From an uncultured Pelagibacteraceae bacterium (GTDB taxonomy: Bacteria; Pseudomonadota; Alphaproteobacteria; Pelagibacterales; Pelagibacteraceae), in assembly GCA_902558545.1 (NCBI GenBank), contig CACEEJ010000001.1, forward strand, positions 1 through 64,000: 64,000 nucleotides of DNA, written 5' to 3'. The translations under genes were made by a program, and so were the position numbers. Positions 29,234 to 41,741 of the stretch are shown here, piece after piece. How positions within the stretch are numbered: position 1 is the first letter of the stretch; every line of letters begins with the position of its first letter. The notes beneath the pieces were generated by a model that was given only the letters and a program-made list of their open reading frames with translations, was not told the DNA's origin and did not search any database.

Positions 29234-30337
29234 ATGACGAAAAATAACCTAAAAGTAGTTAAATCTACTAAAGATCAAGAAATGGACGTTAAAGAAAAGA
29301 ACAAAGCGCTAGACGCTGCAATAGCTCAAATTACAGATAATTTTGGAAAAGGCTCTGTAATGAAGCTTGGTGAAAAAAGAGCAATGGATATCGAGTCTGT
29401 TTCAACAGGATCTTTAAGCCTTGATTTAGCTTTAGGTATTGGTGGATTACCGAAAGGAAGAATTATTGAAGTTTATGGACCAGAGTCATCAGGTAAAACA
29501 ACATTAGCATTACAAGTTGTTGCTGAAGCTCAAAAATCTGGAGGCATTTGCGCATTTGTCGATGCAGAGCATGCATTAGATCCAGTTTATGCAAAAAAAT
29601 TAGGTGTAAATACTGAAGAACTTTTAATTTCACAGCCAGACACTGGTGAACAAGCATTAGAAATCGCTGATACACTAGTAAAATCAGGCTCTATTTCAGT
29701 AATCGTTATCGACTCTGTTGCAGCTTTAACTCCAAAAGCTGAAATCGAAGGCGAGATGGGAGATCATCATGTTGGTCTTCAATCAAGATTAATGAGTCAG
29801 GCGTTAAGAAAATTAACTGGTTCAATTTCAAACACAAACACAATGATGATTTTCATCAACCAAATTAGAATGAAAATTGGAGTTATGTTTGGAAGTCCAG
29901 AGACAACATCAGGTGGTAATGCACTTAAGTTTTACTCATCTGTGAGAATGGATATTAGAAGAATTGGTGCCATCAAAGATAAAGATGAAATTATTGGTAA
30001 CTCTACAAGAGTGAAGGTAGTTAAGAATAAAGTAGCACCACCATTTAAAGTTGTTGAATTTGACTTGATGTATGGAAGAGGAATTAGCAAGATGGGTGAA
30101 CTAGTCGATCTTGGTTCTAAAGCAGATATAATTGAAAAATCAGGTGCTTGGTATGCTTACAAAGGAGAGAAGATTGGTCAAGGTAGAGAGAATGCTAAGA
30201 CTTACCTAGCTCAAAATCCTAAAGTTGCTGCAGAAATTGAAATGGCAATTAGAGAAAAAGCAGGTGTGATTTCTAAGAAAATAGAAGGAAATCCAATCGA
30301 TCCTGAAAAATTGGAAAAAAGAAAAGAAAGTAGCTGA
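29234..30337 (+). CDS. recA: Recombinase RecA (see finding on 3' frame discontinuity)
   Basis: [57 protein letters not shown]. Confidence 0.98.
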   Translation: MTKNNLKVVKSTKDQEMDVKEKNKALDAAIAQITDNFGKGSVMKLGEKRAMDIESVSTGSLSLDLALGIGGLPKGRIIEVYGPESSGKTTLALQVVAEAQKSGGICAFVDAEHALDPVYAKKLGVNTEELLISQPDTGEQALEIADTLVKSGSISVIVIDSVAALTPKAEIEGEMGDHHVGLQSRLMSQALRKLTGSISNTNTMMIFINQIRMKIGVMFGSPETTSGGNALKFYSSVRMDIRRIGAIKDKDEIIGNSTRVKVVKNKVAPPFKVVEFDLMYGRGISKMGELVDLGSKADIIEKSGAWYAYKGEKIGQGRENAKTYLAQNPKVAAEIEMAIREKAGVISKKIEGNPIDPEKLEKRKESS

Positions 30338-30408
30338 AAAAGAAGAGGCTGATAAAGCAGAAGCTACTCCTCCATCTAAAAAGAATTAATAGGTCATCTT
30401 TATTAATA

Positions 30409-30436
30409 AAAGGCGCTTAATTTAAGCGCCTTTTTT
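30409..30436 (+). terminator. Intrinsic terminator after recA
   Basis: AAGGCGCTTAA-att-TAAGCGCCTT followed by TTTTT. Confidence 0.9.
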
Positions 30437-30482
30437 CCCTTCGATATCTAGACATAGAATAAAAAAGCTGTATTTTAAAAAT

Positions 30483-33149
30483 ATGGCAGACAAAACACTC
30501 AATGAAATAAGAAATACTTTCTTAAAGTATTTTGAAAAGAACGATCATAAGATTGTGGAATCTAGTAATTTAGTTCCAAATAATGATCCCACATTGATGT
30601 TTGCCAATTCTGGAATGGTCCAGTTTAAGAATGTTTTCACAGGGTTAGAAAAAAGAGATTATGTAAGAGCAACTACATCACAAAAATGTGTAAGGGCAGG
30701 TGGTAAGCATAACGATTTAGAAAATGTTGGTTACACACCAAGACACCATACATTTTTTGAAATGTTGGGAAACTTTTCTTTTGGTGATTACTTCAAAGAA
30801 CAAGCAATTCATTATGCTTGGAACTTAATTACAAAAGATTTTGGAATAGATAAAAACAGACTATATGTAACTGTATTTCACGAAGATGATGAGGCCTTTA
30901 ATTTTTGGAAGAAAATAGCGGGTTTTAGCGATGATAGAATAATTAGAATTGCTACATCAGATAATTTTTGGTCAATGGGTGAGACAGGTCCTTGTGGACC
31001 GTGTTCTGAAATATTTTTTGATCATGGAGATCATTTACCTGGAGGATTACCAGGCTCTAAAGATGAAGATGGAGATAGATTTATAGAAATTTGGAACTTG
31101 GTCTTTATGCAATTTGAACAAGTTACAAAAGATAAAAGAATAAATCTTCCAAAACCATCTGTTGATACAGGAATGGGACTTGAGAGAATTGCAGCTTTAC
31201 TACAAGGTACTCATGATAATTATGAAACAGATCATTTCAAAAAAATAATTAACTCAGCCTCAGAAATTGTAAAAGTTAAATCAGATAAATCTAATCTTTC
31301 AAGTTTTAGAGTTATCGCTGATCACTTAAGAGCAAGCTCTTTTTTGATTGCTGAAGGAGTTTTACCTTCTAATGAAGGAAGAGGATATGTTCTTAGAAGA
31401 ATTATGAGAAGAGGGATGAGACATTCTCATCTACTTGGATCTAAAGAACCAGTTTTTTATAACTTGTTTGACACGCTTAAAAATGAAATGTCAGGAAACT
31501 ATCCAGAATTAGTTAGAGCAGAGTCTTTAATTAAAGAAACTTTAAAAATGGAAGAAGAAAAATTCTTAGTTTTATTAGACAGAGGAATTAAAATTTTAAA
31601 TGATGAAATATCTAAAATAGATAAAGTGTTACCAGGTGAAGTAGCTTTTAAATTATACGACACCTATGGTTTCCCATTAGATCTTACCGAAGATATTTTA
31701 AGAAATAAATCAATGTCAATCGATACTGAAAAGTTTCAATCTTTAATGAAGGAAAGTAGAGAACTTGCTAAGAAAAATTGGAAAGGTTCTGGTGATGCAG
31801 CAGTTGAAGATATCTGGTTTGGAATAAAAGATAAATTAGAAGCAACTGAATTTTTAGGATACGAAACCAATCAAGCTGAGGGTGTCGTATTATCTCTTTT
31901 AAAAGATAACAAAGAGGTAGATCAGTTAAAAAAAAATGATGAAGGAATGATTATAGTAAACCAAACTCCTTTTTATGGTGAGTCTGGAGGTCAGGTCGGT
32001 GATACAGGTGAAATAATATCAAATGATTTTAAATTTGAAGTAACCGATGTCCAAAAAAAACTAGGAGATTTATTTGTACATTATGGAAAGGTTAAGAGTG
32101 GATCTATAAAACTTCAGGAAAATGTAGAGTTAAAAATTGATGTAGAAAGAAGAGATAATACTCGTGCTTATCACTCAGCAACCCATCTACTACATGAATC
32201 TTTACGAAGAGTTCTAGGTACTCATGTAACTCAAAAAGGCTCATTAGTAGAGCCAAGTAGATTAAGATTTGATTTCAGTCACATGAAACCTATTTTGAAC
32301 GAGGAAATTGATAAAATAGAAGAATTTGTAAACAAAATGGTGTCTAAAAAATCTGAGGTTAAAACTAGATTAATGACACCTGATGAGGCAGTTGAAAATG
32401 GTGCTTTAGCATTATTTGGGGAAAAATACGGAGATGAGGTAAGGGTTCTCTCAATGGGAGACGAGGATGGCAAGTATTTTTCTACCGAATTATGCGGTGG
32501 AACACACGTAAAAAACACTGGTGATATTGGTAAATTTAAGATTGTGAGTCAGTCCTCAATTGCTGCAGGGGTTAGAAGAATTGAGGCTTTGAGAGATAAA
32601 CAATTAGAGGAATATTTAAAAAATAAAGAGAAATTATCAAACCTATCTGCAGAAAAAGATGAGGAAACAATTAAAGAATTAAGTCAGCAAATTATTAAAT
32701 TAGGAGGAAAACTAAGTTTAGAAGAAACTGACCAGAAAACTTTAATAAAAAATTTAACTAAACAACTAGAAACTATTTCAGTAAATGCAATTTTAGAGGA
32801 TAAATCTAAAAATATTATTAAAGATGAAGAAATTAATGGAGTTAAGTTAAGATTTCAAAAAATAGATGGATTGCCTCCAAAAGAATTAAGAAAACTTGTA
32901 GATAAAGGAAAAAAAGATTTAGGAGAAGGTATTGTGGTTGTGTTTGCAAATAAAGATGACAAGGTTGGATTAGCTGTTGGGGTAACTGACAATTTAATAA
33001 ACAAGTTTGATGCTGTTCAATTTGTTAAAGTTGGATCTGAAATAATAGGTGGAAAAGGTGGAGGAGGAAGAAAAGACTTTGCCCAAGCAGGTGGACAAGA
33101 TCAATCGAAAATTGACAGAGCTTTTGAAAAGCTTAAGAGTTTAGTTTAA
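30483..33149 (+). CDS. alaS: Alanyl-tRNA synthetase
   Basis: [64 protein letters not shown]. Confidence 0.98.
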   Translation: MADKTLNEIRNTFLKYFEKNDHKIVESSNLVPNNDPTLMFANSGMVQFKNVFTGLEKRDYVRATTSQKCVRAGGKHNDLENVGYTPRHHTFFEMLGNFSFGDYFKEQAIHYAWNLITKDFGIDKNRLYVTVFHEDDEAFNFWKKIAGFSDDRIIRIATSDNFWSMGETGPCGPCSEIFFDHGDHLPGGLPGSKDEDGDRFIEIWNLVFMQFEQVTKDKRINLPKPSVDTGMGLERIAALLQGTHDNYETDHFKKIINSASEIVKVKSDKSNLSSFRVIADHLRASSFLIAEGVLPSNEGRGYVLRRIMRRGMRHSHLLGSKEPVFYNLFDTLKNEMSGNYPELVRAESLIKETLKMEEEKFLVLLDRGIKILNDEISKIDKVLPGEVAFKLYDTYGFPLDLTEDILRNKSMSIDTEKFQSLMKESRELAKKNWKGSGDAAVEDIWFGIKDKLEATEFLGYETNQAEGVVLSLLKDNKEVDQLKKNDEGMIIVNQTPFYGESGGQVGDTGEIISNDFKFEVTDVQKKLGDLFVHYGKVKSGSIKLQENVELKIDVERRDNTRAYHSATHLLHESLRRVLGTHVTQKGSLVEPSRLRFDFSHMKPILNEEIDKIEEFVNKMVSKKSEVKTRLMTPDEAVENGALALFGEKYGDEVRVLSMGDEDGKYFSTELCGGTHVKNTGDIGKFKIVSQSSIAAGVRRIEALRDKQLEEYLKNKEKLSNLSAEKDEETIKELSQQIIKLGGKLSLEETDQKTLIKNLTKQLETISVNAILEDKSKNIIKDEEINGVKLRFQKIDGLPPKELRKLVDKGKKDLGEGIVVVFANKDDKVGLAVGVTDNLINKFDAVQFVKVGSEIIGGKGGGGRKDFAQAGGQDQSKIDRAFEKLKSLV

Positions 33150-34355
33150 TTTCTTTTTTAAATTTCCATCAATTTCATCTAAAAATTGATTTGTAGTTAA
33201 GAATTTACTATTTGGGCCAACTAAAATTGCTAAATCTTTTGTCATTGATCCACTTTCTACACATTCGATACAAACTTTTTCTAAAGTTTGTGAAAATTTG
33301 ATTAATTCTTCATTACTATCTAATTTACCTCTATGAGCTAATCCTCTTGTCCAGGCAAAAATAGATGCAATAGGGTTGGTTGAAGTTTCTTTTCCTTGTT
33401 GATGCATTCTATAATGCCTAGTTACAGTTCCGTGTGCAGCTTCTGCTTCCATTACTTTTCCGTCTGGAGTTAACAATGTACTCGTCATCAATCCTAAAGA
33501 CCCATAACCTTGTGCCATAGTATCTGATTGCACATCTCCATCATAATTTTTGCAAGCCCAAATATATTTTCCACTCCATTTCATTGCACATGCAACCATG
33601 TCATCAATTAATCTATGTTCGTAAGTTAAATTATTTTTTTCAAATTCACTTTTATATTCTTTGTCGAAAATTTCTTGGAAAATATCTTTAAATCTTCCAT
33701 CGTATTGTTTTAGAATTGTATTTTTAGTAGACATATAAACAGGCCATTTTTTAATTAACCCATAACTGAAACAAGATCTTGCAAAGTCTTCAATAGACTT
33801 ATCTAAATTGTACATTGATAAAGCCACACCAGGACCTGTAAAATTAAATACTTCATATTTAATTTCATCTTTTCCATCTTCAGATGTCCACTTCACTTCC
33901 ATTTTTCCTTTTCCAGGAACTTTAAAATCTGTTGCTCTATATTGATCACCAAAAGCATGTCTTCCAATAATCACTGGGTCAGTCCAAGAGGGAACAAGTT
34001 TTGGAATATTTTTACAAATAATTGGTTCTCTAAATACCGTCCCTCCAATTATATTTCTTATGGTTCCGTTTGGAGATCTCCACATTTTTTTTAAATCAAA
34101 TTCTTTTACTCTCGCTTCATCAGGTGTAATCGTTGCACACTTAATTCCAACACCAATTTTTTTAATAGCATTCGCAGAGTCGACGGTAATCTGATCATCG
34201 GTTTTATCTCTACTTTTCATTCCTAAATCGTAATATTCAATACCAAGATCTAAATATGGAAGGATTAATTTATTTTTGATGAACTCCCATATAATACGAG
34301 TCATTTCATCGCCATCCAGCTCTACAACTGGGTTTTTTACCTTGATTTTGCTCAT
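33141..34355 (-). CDS. icd: Isocitrate dehydrogenase (NADP+), eukaryotic/alphaproteobacterial type
   Basis: [71 protein letters not shown]. Confidence 0.97.
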   Translation of the reverse strand: MSKIKVKNPVVELDGDEMTRIIWEFIKNKLILPYLDLGIEYYDLGMKSRDKTDDQITVDSANAIKKIGVGIKCATITPDEARVKEFDLKKMWRSPNGTIRNIIGGTVFREPIICKNIPKLVPSWTDPVIIGRHAFGDQYRATDFKVPGKGKMEVKWTSEDGKDEIKYEVFNFTGPGVALSMYNLDKSIEDFARSCFSYGLIKKWPVYMSTKNTILKQYDGRFKDIFQEIFDKEYKSEFEKNNLTYEHRLIDDMVACAMKWSGKYIWACKNYDGDVQSDTMAQGYGSLGLMTSTLLTPDGKVMEAEAAHGTVTRHYRMHQQGKETSTNPIASIFAWTRGLAHRGKLDSNEELIKFSQTLEKVCIECVESGSMTKDLAILVGPNSKFLTTNQFLDEIDGNLKKKLN

Positions 34356-34431
34356 TAAATAAAAATTATCTTATTAATTGAATTTGATCGTTTTATATAC
34401 ATATTAATCGAAAATTAGCAAATAGAAGAAT

Positions 34432-35079
34432 ATGTTTAGTAAAATATTTCCGAAGATTCACACAGAAGGATACAAGTTTATAGTCATAGCTGTATTCATA
34501 ACTATCATTTTTCTAATTATTAATAATTTTTTAGGATTAATAGGAATTTTACTAAGTGTCTGGGTTTATTATTTTTTTAGAGATCCAGAGAGAACAATTA
34601 TAGGAGATGATAGTTACCTAGTAAGTCCTGCTGATGGAGAAGTGATTAAAGTTGAAGAGGTAGATGGACCAAAAGAACTTGGACTAGAAAATAAAAAATT
34701 TAAAAAAATAAGTATTTTTATGAATGTCTTTGATTGTCATGTTAACAGAACACCATGCTCAGGTATTGTTGAAGATATTTTATATAAACCAGGAAAGTTT
34801 TTAAATGCATCTTTAGATAAAGCAAGCGAAGACAACGAGAGAAATTATTATAAAATTAAAGATAAGCATGGGAATGATATTGTAGTCGTTCAAATCGCAG
34901 GATTAGTTGCAAGAAGAATAGTTTGTGAAACAAATAAAAACCAGGAATTACATCAAGGTGATAGAATTGGGATGATTAGATTTGGTAGTAGAGCAGACGT
35001 TTATTATGAAAATTACGAACCACTAGTTAAAGTTGGTCAAACAGCAATTTCAGGAGAAACACTGCTGGCTAAAAATTAA
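34432..35079 (+). CDS. psd: Phosphatidylserine decarboxylase
   Basis: FFRDPERTI, SPADGEVIKVEEV, FMNVFDCHVNR, RFGSRADVYY. Confidence 0.93.
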   Translation: MFSKIFPKIHTEGYKFIVIAVFITIIFLIINNFLGLIGILLSVWVYYFFRDPERTIIGDDSYLVSPADGEVIKVEEVDGPKELGLENKKFKKISIFMNVFDCHVNRTPCSGIVEDILYKPGKFLNASLDKASEDNERNYYKIKDKHGNDIVVVQIAGLVARRIVCETNKNQELHQGDRIGMIRFGSRADVYYENYEPLVKVGQTAISGETLLAKN

Positions 35080-35082
35080 TTT

Positions 35083-35892
35083 ATGGAACAGCCAAAAAAC
35101 AATTTAAAAATTGTTACAGATAAAAAAACAAACGCAAGAGTGATTTTACCTAACATGCTAACTCTTATTGGGGTTTGTATAGGCTTGTCATCAATCAGAT
35201 TTGCATTGGATGGAAAATTTGAATTTGCAATTATAGCAATTATGTTTGCTGCTCTTATTGATGGATTAGATGGAAGAATAGCAAGATTAATTAAAGGGAC
35301 ATCAAAAGTCGGTAAAGAGTTAGATTCTTTAACAGATATGATAAGTTTTGGAGTAGCCCCAGCATTTATTATGTATTTCTGGAAACTAAATACATTAGGA
35401 AGATTTGGATGGTTGTTATGTTTAATATATGTAATTTGTGTTGCATTACGTTTGGCTCGTTTCAACGTAAATACAGGTCAAGCACCTTCTTGGAGAGATA
35501 ATTTTTTTGAAGGAGTTCCATCTCCAGCAGGAGGTATCTTAGTTCTAACTCCATTAATTTTTAGTCTTACAAGCTTCGATTTTATAAATATAAATTATAA
35601 TATTGTTGTTCCAGTTTTTTTTATTGTAACATCTCTATTACTGATTAGTAAATTTCCAAGTTATTCTTTTAAAAAAATCGTAATTCAAAGAAAAGCAACT
35701 ATTTTTCTTTTATTTGGAATAGTTTTATTTTTTGGATTACTTTTAATATATCCATTTAACATTATATCTATTAGTGCAATTATATACTTAGGTATGCTTC
35801 CAATTAGTTTTTTTCATTATCAAAAATTAAAAAAACAAAACGAAGATCAGAATTATAAAGATGAAGATGATGATCTTGAAGATATTTTGTGA
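35083..35892 (+). CDS. pssA: CDP-diacylglycerol--serine O-phosphatidyltransferase
   Basis: DGLDGRIARLIKGTSKVGKELDSLTDMISFGVAPA is the CDP-alcohol phosphatidyltransferase motif. Confidence 0.95.
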   Translation: MEQPKNNLKIVTDKKTNARVILPNMLTLIGVCIGLSSIRFALDGKFEFAIIAIMFAALIDGLDGRIARLIKGTSKVGKELDSLTDMISFGVAPAFIMYFWKLNTLGRFGWLLCLIYVICVALRLARFNVNTGQAPSWRDNFFEGVPSPAGGILVLTPLIFSLTSFDFININYNIVVPVFFIVTSLLLISKFPSYSFKKIVIQRKATIFLLFGIVLFFGLLLIYPFNIISISAIIYLGMLPISFFHYQKLKKQNEDQNYKDEDDDLEDIL

Positions 35893-36803
35893 TGAAAAAA
35901 AATGTTATTGTATCATTAGCTGACTCAAATTATTTCCCTTTATTAAATGAGTTAATAGACTCTATAAAAAGATTTAAAGAGAGCTCTGAAGTTGCAATAT
36001 GTATTTTGGATGCTGGTATATCAGAGGTTCAAAAGAAAGAATTATCATCAAAAGTAGATGAAATAAAATCAGCAGAATGGGATATAAAAGTTCCAGATAG
36101 TAAAATCAAAGGGCGTGAATGGTTAAAGAGCCAAGTATCCAGGGCCTTTTTACCGAAATATTTTCCAAGCTATGAAAAATATTTATGGATTGATTGTGAT
36201 GCTTGGGTCAATGATTGGCAATCTGTTGAGCTTTATTTTAAAGCTTGTGAAAATGGTAAATTAGGAATTACACAAACTATCGGACCAGGTTACAAGATTA
36301 CTTCCAGAGTAAATTGGGTATTTGGAAAACTAGCAATTATTAAATCTCAAAATTTTAAACACGCAATAAAATCTAATATTAGTTTAGAAACAGCTAGAAA
36401 GTTAGCCTTTGCTCCTCATATTAATATTGGTGTTTTTTCATTAGAAAAAAATTCAATGTGTTGGAATTCATGGCAGAAAAACTTAAAGCAAACACTTAAA
36501 GGTGGAGAAATATTTGGCTCTGAACAATTAGCGATGAATATGTCCGTTTATGTTGATAACGTTAAAACTGAATTTCTTCCTTTAAACTGTAATTGGATTA
36601 CTAGTAATCTTTTGCCAAAGTTTGATGAGGATAAAGATACATGGGTAGAGCCTTATTTGCCTAATTATAAAATTGGAATTATGCATTTAGCTGCTGGTAT
36701 CTGGAAAGATAACGAAGATATGAGATTAAATAAGAATATTAAAATAGATATTCAAACTCTTACAGGTAAAATTTTAAATAAAAGTTTAAGATTTAATAAT
36801 TAA
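35889..36803 (+). CDS. Glycosyltransferase, GT8-like
   Basis: SRAFLPKYFPSYEKYLWIDCDAWVNDW (DxD), NIGVFSLEKNS. Confidence 0.65.
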   Translation: MMKKNVIVSLADSNYFPLLNELIDSIKRFKESSEVAICILDAGISEVQKKELSSKVDEIKSAEWDIKVPDSKIKGREWLKSQVSRAFLPKYFPSYEKYLWIDCDAWVNDWQSVELYFKACENGKLGITQTIGPGYKITSRVNWVFGKLAIIKSQNFKHAIKSNISLETARKLAFAPHINIGVFSLEKNSMCWNSWQKNLKQTLKGGEIFGSEQLAMNMSVYVDNVKTEFLPLNCNWITSNLLPKFDEDKDTWVEPYLPNYKIGIMHLAAGIWKDNEDMRLNKNIKIDIQTLTGKILNKSLRFNN

Positions 36804-37415
36804 TTGAAAAAAAATAAAATCTCTAAGAACTGGGTTAATAAACAGCGTAGAGATATCTATGTTAGACAGTCCAAAGTTGATGGGTATCGTGCTAGATCAG
36901 CTTACAAATTAATAGAAATTGATGACAAATTTAAAATTTTTAAAGGTGGATTATCAGTAATTGATATTGGTGCAGCTCCAGGAAGCTGGTCACAGTATGC
37001 TCTCAAAGCAGCTAAAAGCGGAAAATTGATATCTATAGATTTAAAAAAAATGGAACCCATAGGAAATAGTGTTCAAATCCAAGGAGATTTTACTGAAGAA
37101 AAAACTCAAGAAGAAATTAAAAAAAATATAAACGGCAAAGTTGATGTCGTAATGTCTGATATGGCCATAGATACAACAGGTATTAAAAATATAGATTCAA
37201 TACAAACTGGAGAACTGTGTAAAGAGGCAATGTTTTTTGCTAAAGATTTAATGAAAGACAATGGATATTTTATTTCAAAAATTTTTATGGGAGGAACATT
37301 TAACGAAATCGTCGCAGAGGGAAAAAAATATTTTAAAGAAGTTAAGGTTTTTAAACCAAAATCTAGCAGAAAAGATTCAAAAGAAAGTTTTATAATTTGT
37401 AGAAAAATCCGATAG
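36804..37415 (+). CDS. rlmE: 23S rRNA (uridine-2'-O-)-methyltransferase, TTG start
   Basis: RSAYKLIEIDDKFKIFKGGLSVIDIGAAPGSWSQYAL, DVVMSDMAIDTTG, PKSSRKDSKESFIIC. Confidence 0.95.
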   Translation: MKKNKISKNWVNKQRRDIYVRQSKVDGYRARSAYKLIEIDDKFKIFKGGLSVIDIGAAPGSWSQYALKAAKSGKLISIDLKKMEPIGNSVQIQGDFTEEKTQEEIKKNINGKVDVVMSDMAIDTTGIKNIDSIQTGELCKEAMFFAKDLMKDNGYFISKIFMGGTFNEIVAEGKKYFKEVKVFKPKSSRKDSKESFIICRKIR

Positions 37416-37452
37416 AGACTTTTAATTTAAAAGGAATCGTATATAAAAGATT

Positions 37453-38529
37453 ATGGTTTCCATAAAAGAAGCACTTACCTTTGATGATGTTACATTAGCT
37501 CCAAAGTATTCAGAAATATTACCTTGTGATGCAGACACTAGTGTATCTTTAACAAAGCATTTGAAACTTAAAATTCCACTTTTATCATCTGCAATGGATA
37601 CTGTCACAGAGAGCAGAATGGCAATAGCTATAGCTAAGGCTGGTGGTATTGGAGTAATTCACAGAAACCTTGATATAAAAACACAATTATCAGAGATAAA
37701 AAAAGTAAAAAAACAAAAACTAATTGTTGGAGCAGCTGTAGGTGCATCACCGAATGAATTTATTAGAGCTAAAGAAATAATTAAAGAAGGTGTAGATTTA
37801 ATCGTAGTAGACACAGCACATGGCCATACTAAGAAAGTTGCCGAAATAATCAAATATATAAAAAAAATAAAAACTAACAAAATTGCTTTATGTGCGGGAA
37901 ATATTGCTACACCTGAAGCCGCAAAATTCCTAATAAAATTAGGAGTAGATATAATTAAAATTGGTATAGGGCCAGGCTCTATTTGTACAACAAGACTGGT
38001 TGCTGGAATAGGAGTTCCTCAATTAAGCGCAATTTTAGCTGTAAGAAGTGGTTTAAAAAATAAAAATGTTAAAATAATTTCAGATGGTGGAATAAAATAT
38101 TCTGGTGATTTAGCAAAAGCTTTTGCTGCAGGAGCTGATGCTGTAATGATTGGTTCGTTATTTGCAGGTACAAACGAAACTCCAGGGAAATTAATTAAAA
38201 AAAATGGACTGCTTTTCAAAAGTTTTAGAGGCATGGGTTCTGTTGGAGCTATGAACAAAGGGTCAGCTGATAGATACTTTCAAAAAAAACAAAAAGACTC
38301 CTCAAAATATGTGCCTGAGGGTGTTGAAGGTTTTGTAAAATATAAAGGAAATGTTGGGAGTATTATTTATAAATTAATTGGTGGATTGAAATCTTCAATG
38401 GGTTATCTTGGATCAAAAACAATCATTAAACTAAGAAATAAACCACAATTTGTGAAAATTACAAAAGCTGGATTTTATGAAAGTATGGTTCATAATGTAG
38501 ATGTGTTAAAAAACGATAGTAAATATTAA
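37453..38529 (+). CDS. guaB: IMP dehydrogenase, compact form without CBS domains
   Basis: [96 protein letters not shown]; 358 aa. Confidence 0.95.
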   Translation: MVSIKEALTFDDVTLAPKYSEILPCDADTSVSLTKHLKLKIPLLSSAMDTVTESRMAIAIAKAGGIGVIHRNLDIKTQLSEIKKVKKQKLIVGAAVGASPNEFIRAKEIIKEGVDLIVVDTAHGHTKKVAEIIKYIKKIKTNKIALCAGNIATPEAAKFLIKLGVDIIKIGIGPGSICTTRLVAGIGVPQLSAILAVRSGLKNKNVKIISDGGIKYSGDLAKAFAAGADAVMIGSLFAGTNETPGKLIKKNGLLFKSFRGMGSVGAMNKGSADRYFQKKQKDSSKYVPEGVEGFVKYKGNVGSIIYKLIGGLKSSMGYLGSKTIIKLRNKPQFVKITKAGFYESMVHNVDVLKNDSKY

Positions 38530-38969
38530 TGAGCAAATTTTTTAAATTAATAGGATTAATACTTTTAACAGCTTCTTTTAACAGCACGTCTTTTAGTAAA
38601 GAAAATTTTTTTAATGAAGCTTTAGAATTGTTTAAGAAAGAAAAATATGAAGATGCACGTTTTTTATTTGAGAGAAATATTGTTTTTAATCCAAAAGATG
38701 CAACCTCATATTTATATTTAGCAAAAATTTATAACCAAGAAGATAATCAAAGAAAAGAAGAATACAATTTAGAAACAACACTTTTAATTGAGCCTGACAA
38801 TGAAGAAGCTTTATTAATGTTAATGAAAATTGCTTTAGAAAAATCTAATTATGAAAAAGTCAAAGATCTTTCAGATAAGTTTGTAAAAGTTTGTAAAAAT
38901 TTATGTGATGAAAACAAAGATATTCAAGAGTCATTAAAAAATATAGAACCTGAAAAAAATGAGTCTTGA
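38529..38969 (+). CDS. TPR-repeat small exported protein
   Basis: Signal peptide-like N-terminus; [33 protein letters not shown] repeat. Confidence 0.7.
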   Translation: MSKFFKLIGLILLTASFNSTSFSKENFFNEALELFKKEKYEDARFLFERNIVFNPKDATSYLYLAKIYNQEDNQRKEEYNLETTLLIEPDNEEALLMLMKIALEKSNYEKVKDLSDKFVKVCKNLCDENKDIQESLKNIEPEKNES

Positions 38970-40521
38970 TCAAAATCTTAATAAAATCTTAATAATAGAT
39001 TTTGGTTCACAATTTACTCAATTAATTGCAAGAAGAGTAAGAGAATTAGGTGTGTTTTCAGAAATAGTTAGTCACAAAAAAATAAAACTAAAAGACATAA
39101 ATAACAGTATTAAAGGAATAGTATTATCTGGTGGCCCACTAAATGTTTATCAAATAAATAAATATTCATTTGATAAAAAAATTTTACAACTTGACGTACC
39201 AGTTCTTGGAATATGTTTTGGACATCAAATTTTATCAAAACTTAATGGTGGAAGGGTAAAACAATCAAAACATAGAGAATTTGGTCTAGCTAATGTTTAT
39301 AAAAAAAATAACAGTCTTTTAACAACTAATTTTTTTGGAAATAAAAAATCCAAACAAGTTTGGATGAGTCATGCTGATCAGGTTTCAAAACTTCCAAAGA
39401 ATTTTAATGTTGTTGCATCAAGCACTAATTCAAAGTTTGCAATTGTTGAAAATAAAATAAAAAAATATTATGGGGTACAATTTCATCCAGAGGTAACTCA
39501 CACAGAGAATGGAAAAAAATTAATAAGTAATTTTATTTTTTTAATTTGTGAAATTAAAAGAAATTGGTCCTCTAAGGATCAAAAAAATCAGCTTATTAAA
39601 GATGTTAGAAAACAAGTTGGAAATAAAAAAGTTATATGTGCTTTGTCAGGAGGTGTGGATAGTAGTGTAGTCGCCCAATTATTGAATAAAGCTATTGGAA
39701 AAAAACTTTATTGTATTTTTGTAAACACTGGCCTTCTAAGAAAAAATGAAGAAGTACAAGTAGTTCAGACTTTTAAGAAGCGTTTAAAAATGAATTTAAT
39801 TTATGTAAATGCCGAAAAAGAATTCTTAAAAAAATTAAAAAATGTTTCTGATCCAGAGAAAAAAAGAAAAATAATTGGCAATTTATTTATCAAAATATTT
39901 GAACGGTATGCTAAGAAAATTAAAAACGTTAAATTTTTAGCTCAAGGAACTCTCTATCCAGACTTAATTGAAAGTAAATCAGTTACTGGTAGTCAAACTT
40001 CTAAAATTAAATCACACCATAATGTCGGTGGCCTCCCAAAAAAAATGAATTTAAAATTAGTAGAACCACTAAAATTCTTATTTAAGGACGAGGTAAGAAA
40101 ATTAGGATTAGAGTTAAATTTAAGTAAAGAAATTATTTCAAGACATCCTTTTCCCGGACCAGGTTTAGCTATTCGAATGCCAGGTATTATAACTAATGAA
40201 AAAATTAAAATTCTAAAAGAGGCTGATTATTACTTTATTCAAGCTTTAAAGGATCACGGTCTTTATCATAAGATTTGGCAAGCTTATGCAGCATTACTTC
40301 CAGTAAAAACAGTGGGTGTTATGGGAGATAATCGTACTTATGAATACTTATGTTTATTAAGAGCAATTACATCTGAAGATGGAATGACAGCTGACTATTA
40401 TGAATTTAAAAAGTCTTTTATGCAAACTATATCAAATAAAATAGTTAACAGTATAAGAGGTATAAACAGAGTAGTGTATGATGTTACTTCTAAACCACCT
40501 AGCACTATTGAATTAGAGTAG
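38959..40521 (+). CDS. guaA: GMP synthase (glutamine-hydrolysing)
   Basis: [65 protein letters not shown]. Confidence 0.98.
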   Translation: MSLDQNLNKILIIDFGSQFTQLIARRVRELGVFSEIVSHKKIKLKDINNSIKGIVLSGGPLNVYQINKYSFDKKILQLDVPVLGICFGHQILSKLNGGRVKQSKHREFGLANVYKKNNSLLTTNFFGNKKSKQVWMSHADQVSKLPKNFNVVASSTNSKFAIVENKIKKYYGVQFHPEVTHTENGKKLISNFIFLICEIKRNWSSKDQKNQLIKDVRKQVGNKKVICALSGGVDSSVVAQLLNKAIGKKLYCIFVNTGLLRKNEEVQVVQTFKKRLKMNLIYVNAEKEFLKKLKNVSDPEKKRKIIGNLFIKIFERYAKKIKNVKFLAQGTLYPDLIESKSVTGSQTSKIKSHHNVGGLPKKMNLKLVEPLKFLFKDEVRKLGLELNLSKEIISRHPFPGPGLAIRMPGIITNEKIKILKEADYYFIQALKDHGLYHKIWQAYAALLPVKTVGVMGDNRTYEYLCLLRAITSEDGMTADYYEFKKSFMQTISNKIVNSIRGINRVVYDVTSKPPSTIELE

Positions 40522-40543
40522 TTTTTAATTATAAATTAAGGTT

Positions 40544-40963
40544 ATGAAATATTTACACACAATGATTAGAGTTAAAGACGTGGATGAGTCTCTTAGATTT
40601 TTCTGCGAAGGGCTTGGTTTAAAAGAAACAAGAAGAATGGAAAATGAAAAAGGAAGATTTACATTAATTTTTCTTGCAGCACCAAATGATGAAAAAGCAG
40701 AAATAGAATTAACGTATAATTGGGATGGTGATGAGCTTGGAGAAGGTTCAAGAAATTTTGGTCATCTTGCCTATAGAGTAGATAATATTTATGAAACTTG
40801 CCAAAGATTAATGGATATGGGTTATACTATTAATAGACCTCCAAGAGATGGCCATATGGCTTTTGTTAGATCACCAGACAAAATTTCAATTGAAATTCTT
40901 CAAGAAGGAAATTTAGAACCTAAAGAACCTTGGGCTTCAATGGAAAATACCGGCTCTTGGTAA
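40544..40963 (+). CDS. gloA: Lactoylglutathione lyase
   Basis: HTMIRVKDVDESLRFFCEGLGLKETRR, NWDGDELGEGSRNFGHLAYRVDNI. Confidence 0.93.
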   Translation: MKYLHTMIRVKDVDESLRFFCEGLGLKETRRMENEKGRFTLIFLAAPNDEKAEIELTYNWDGDELGEGSRNFGHLAYRVDNIYETCQRLMDMGYTINRPPRDGHMAFVRSPDKISIEILQEGNLEPKEPWASMENTGSW

Positions 40964-40967
40964 GTCG

Positions 40968-41741
40968 ATGAAAAAAAAAATTTCAGATTTAATTAAAAAA
41001 AAAAATAAACAAAAAATTGTAAGTTTAACTGCTTACTCAAAAAACGTTGCATCAATTTTAGATAATCATTGCGATATTATACTTGTTGGAGATTCTCTTG
41101 GATCTGTTTTGTATAATTATAAATCTACGAGAGAAGTTACTTTGAATACTATGATTGAACATTCTAAAAGTGTCAGAATGGGTATTAAAAAAAGTTTAAT
41201 GATTGTTGATATGCCACATAACACCTATCGAACTCCTAAAGAGGCTTTAAAAAATGCAAAACAAATAATGAAAAAAACTAAATGTGATGGAGTAAAATTG
41301 GAAGGTGGAAAAAAAATTTACGAAACAATTAAAACTTTAGTTAAAAATAAAATTCCAGTTATGGGCCATTTAGGGCTACTTCCTCAGTCAGATAAAACTT
41401 TTAAATTTAAAGGCAAAAAAAAACTAGAGAGAGATCACATTCTAAGAGACTCGCAATTGTTAGAAAAAGCTGGAGTATTTTCTATTGTTTTAGAATGTGT
41501 TGAGACTTCTTTAGCAAAACTTGTTAGTCAAAATATCACAGTTCCAACAATAGGGATTGGAGCTTCTAAATATTGTGATGGTCAAATATTAGTTTTTGAT
41601 GATTTAATTGGATTAAATCCTATGAATTATAAGTTTGTAAAAAAATATGCCAATATTAGAAATGAGATTTCTAATGCTGTTTCAAATTACTCAAAAGAAG
41701 TTAAAAAAATCAAATTTCCAAATAAAAAAAATTCTTTTTAA
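40968..41741 (+). CDS. panB: 3-methyl-2-oxobutanoate hydroxymethyltransferase
   Basis: KIVSLTAYSKNVASILDNHCDIILVGDSLGSVLYNY, VKLEGG, VMGHLGLLPQS, TIGIGASKYCDGQILV. Confidence 0.93.
   Translation: MKKKISDLIKKKNKQKIVSLTAYSKNVASILDNHCDIILVGDSLGSVLYNYKSTREVTLNTMIEHSKSVRMGIKKSLMIVDMPHNTYRTPKEALKNAKQIMKKTKCDGVKLEGGKKIYETIKTLVKNKIPVMGHLGLLPQSDKTFKFKGKKKLERDHILRDSQLLEKAGVFSIVLECVETSLAKLVSQNITVPTIGIGASKYCDGQILVFDDLIGLNPMNYKFVKKYANIRNEISNAVSNYSKEVKKIKFPNKKNSF

Noticed and set aside
35076-38258. Minus-strand ORFs within pssA and guaB (35076-35465, 37422-37607, 37659-37880, 38019-38258)
   Set aside because: Shadow ORFs opposite conserved coding sequence
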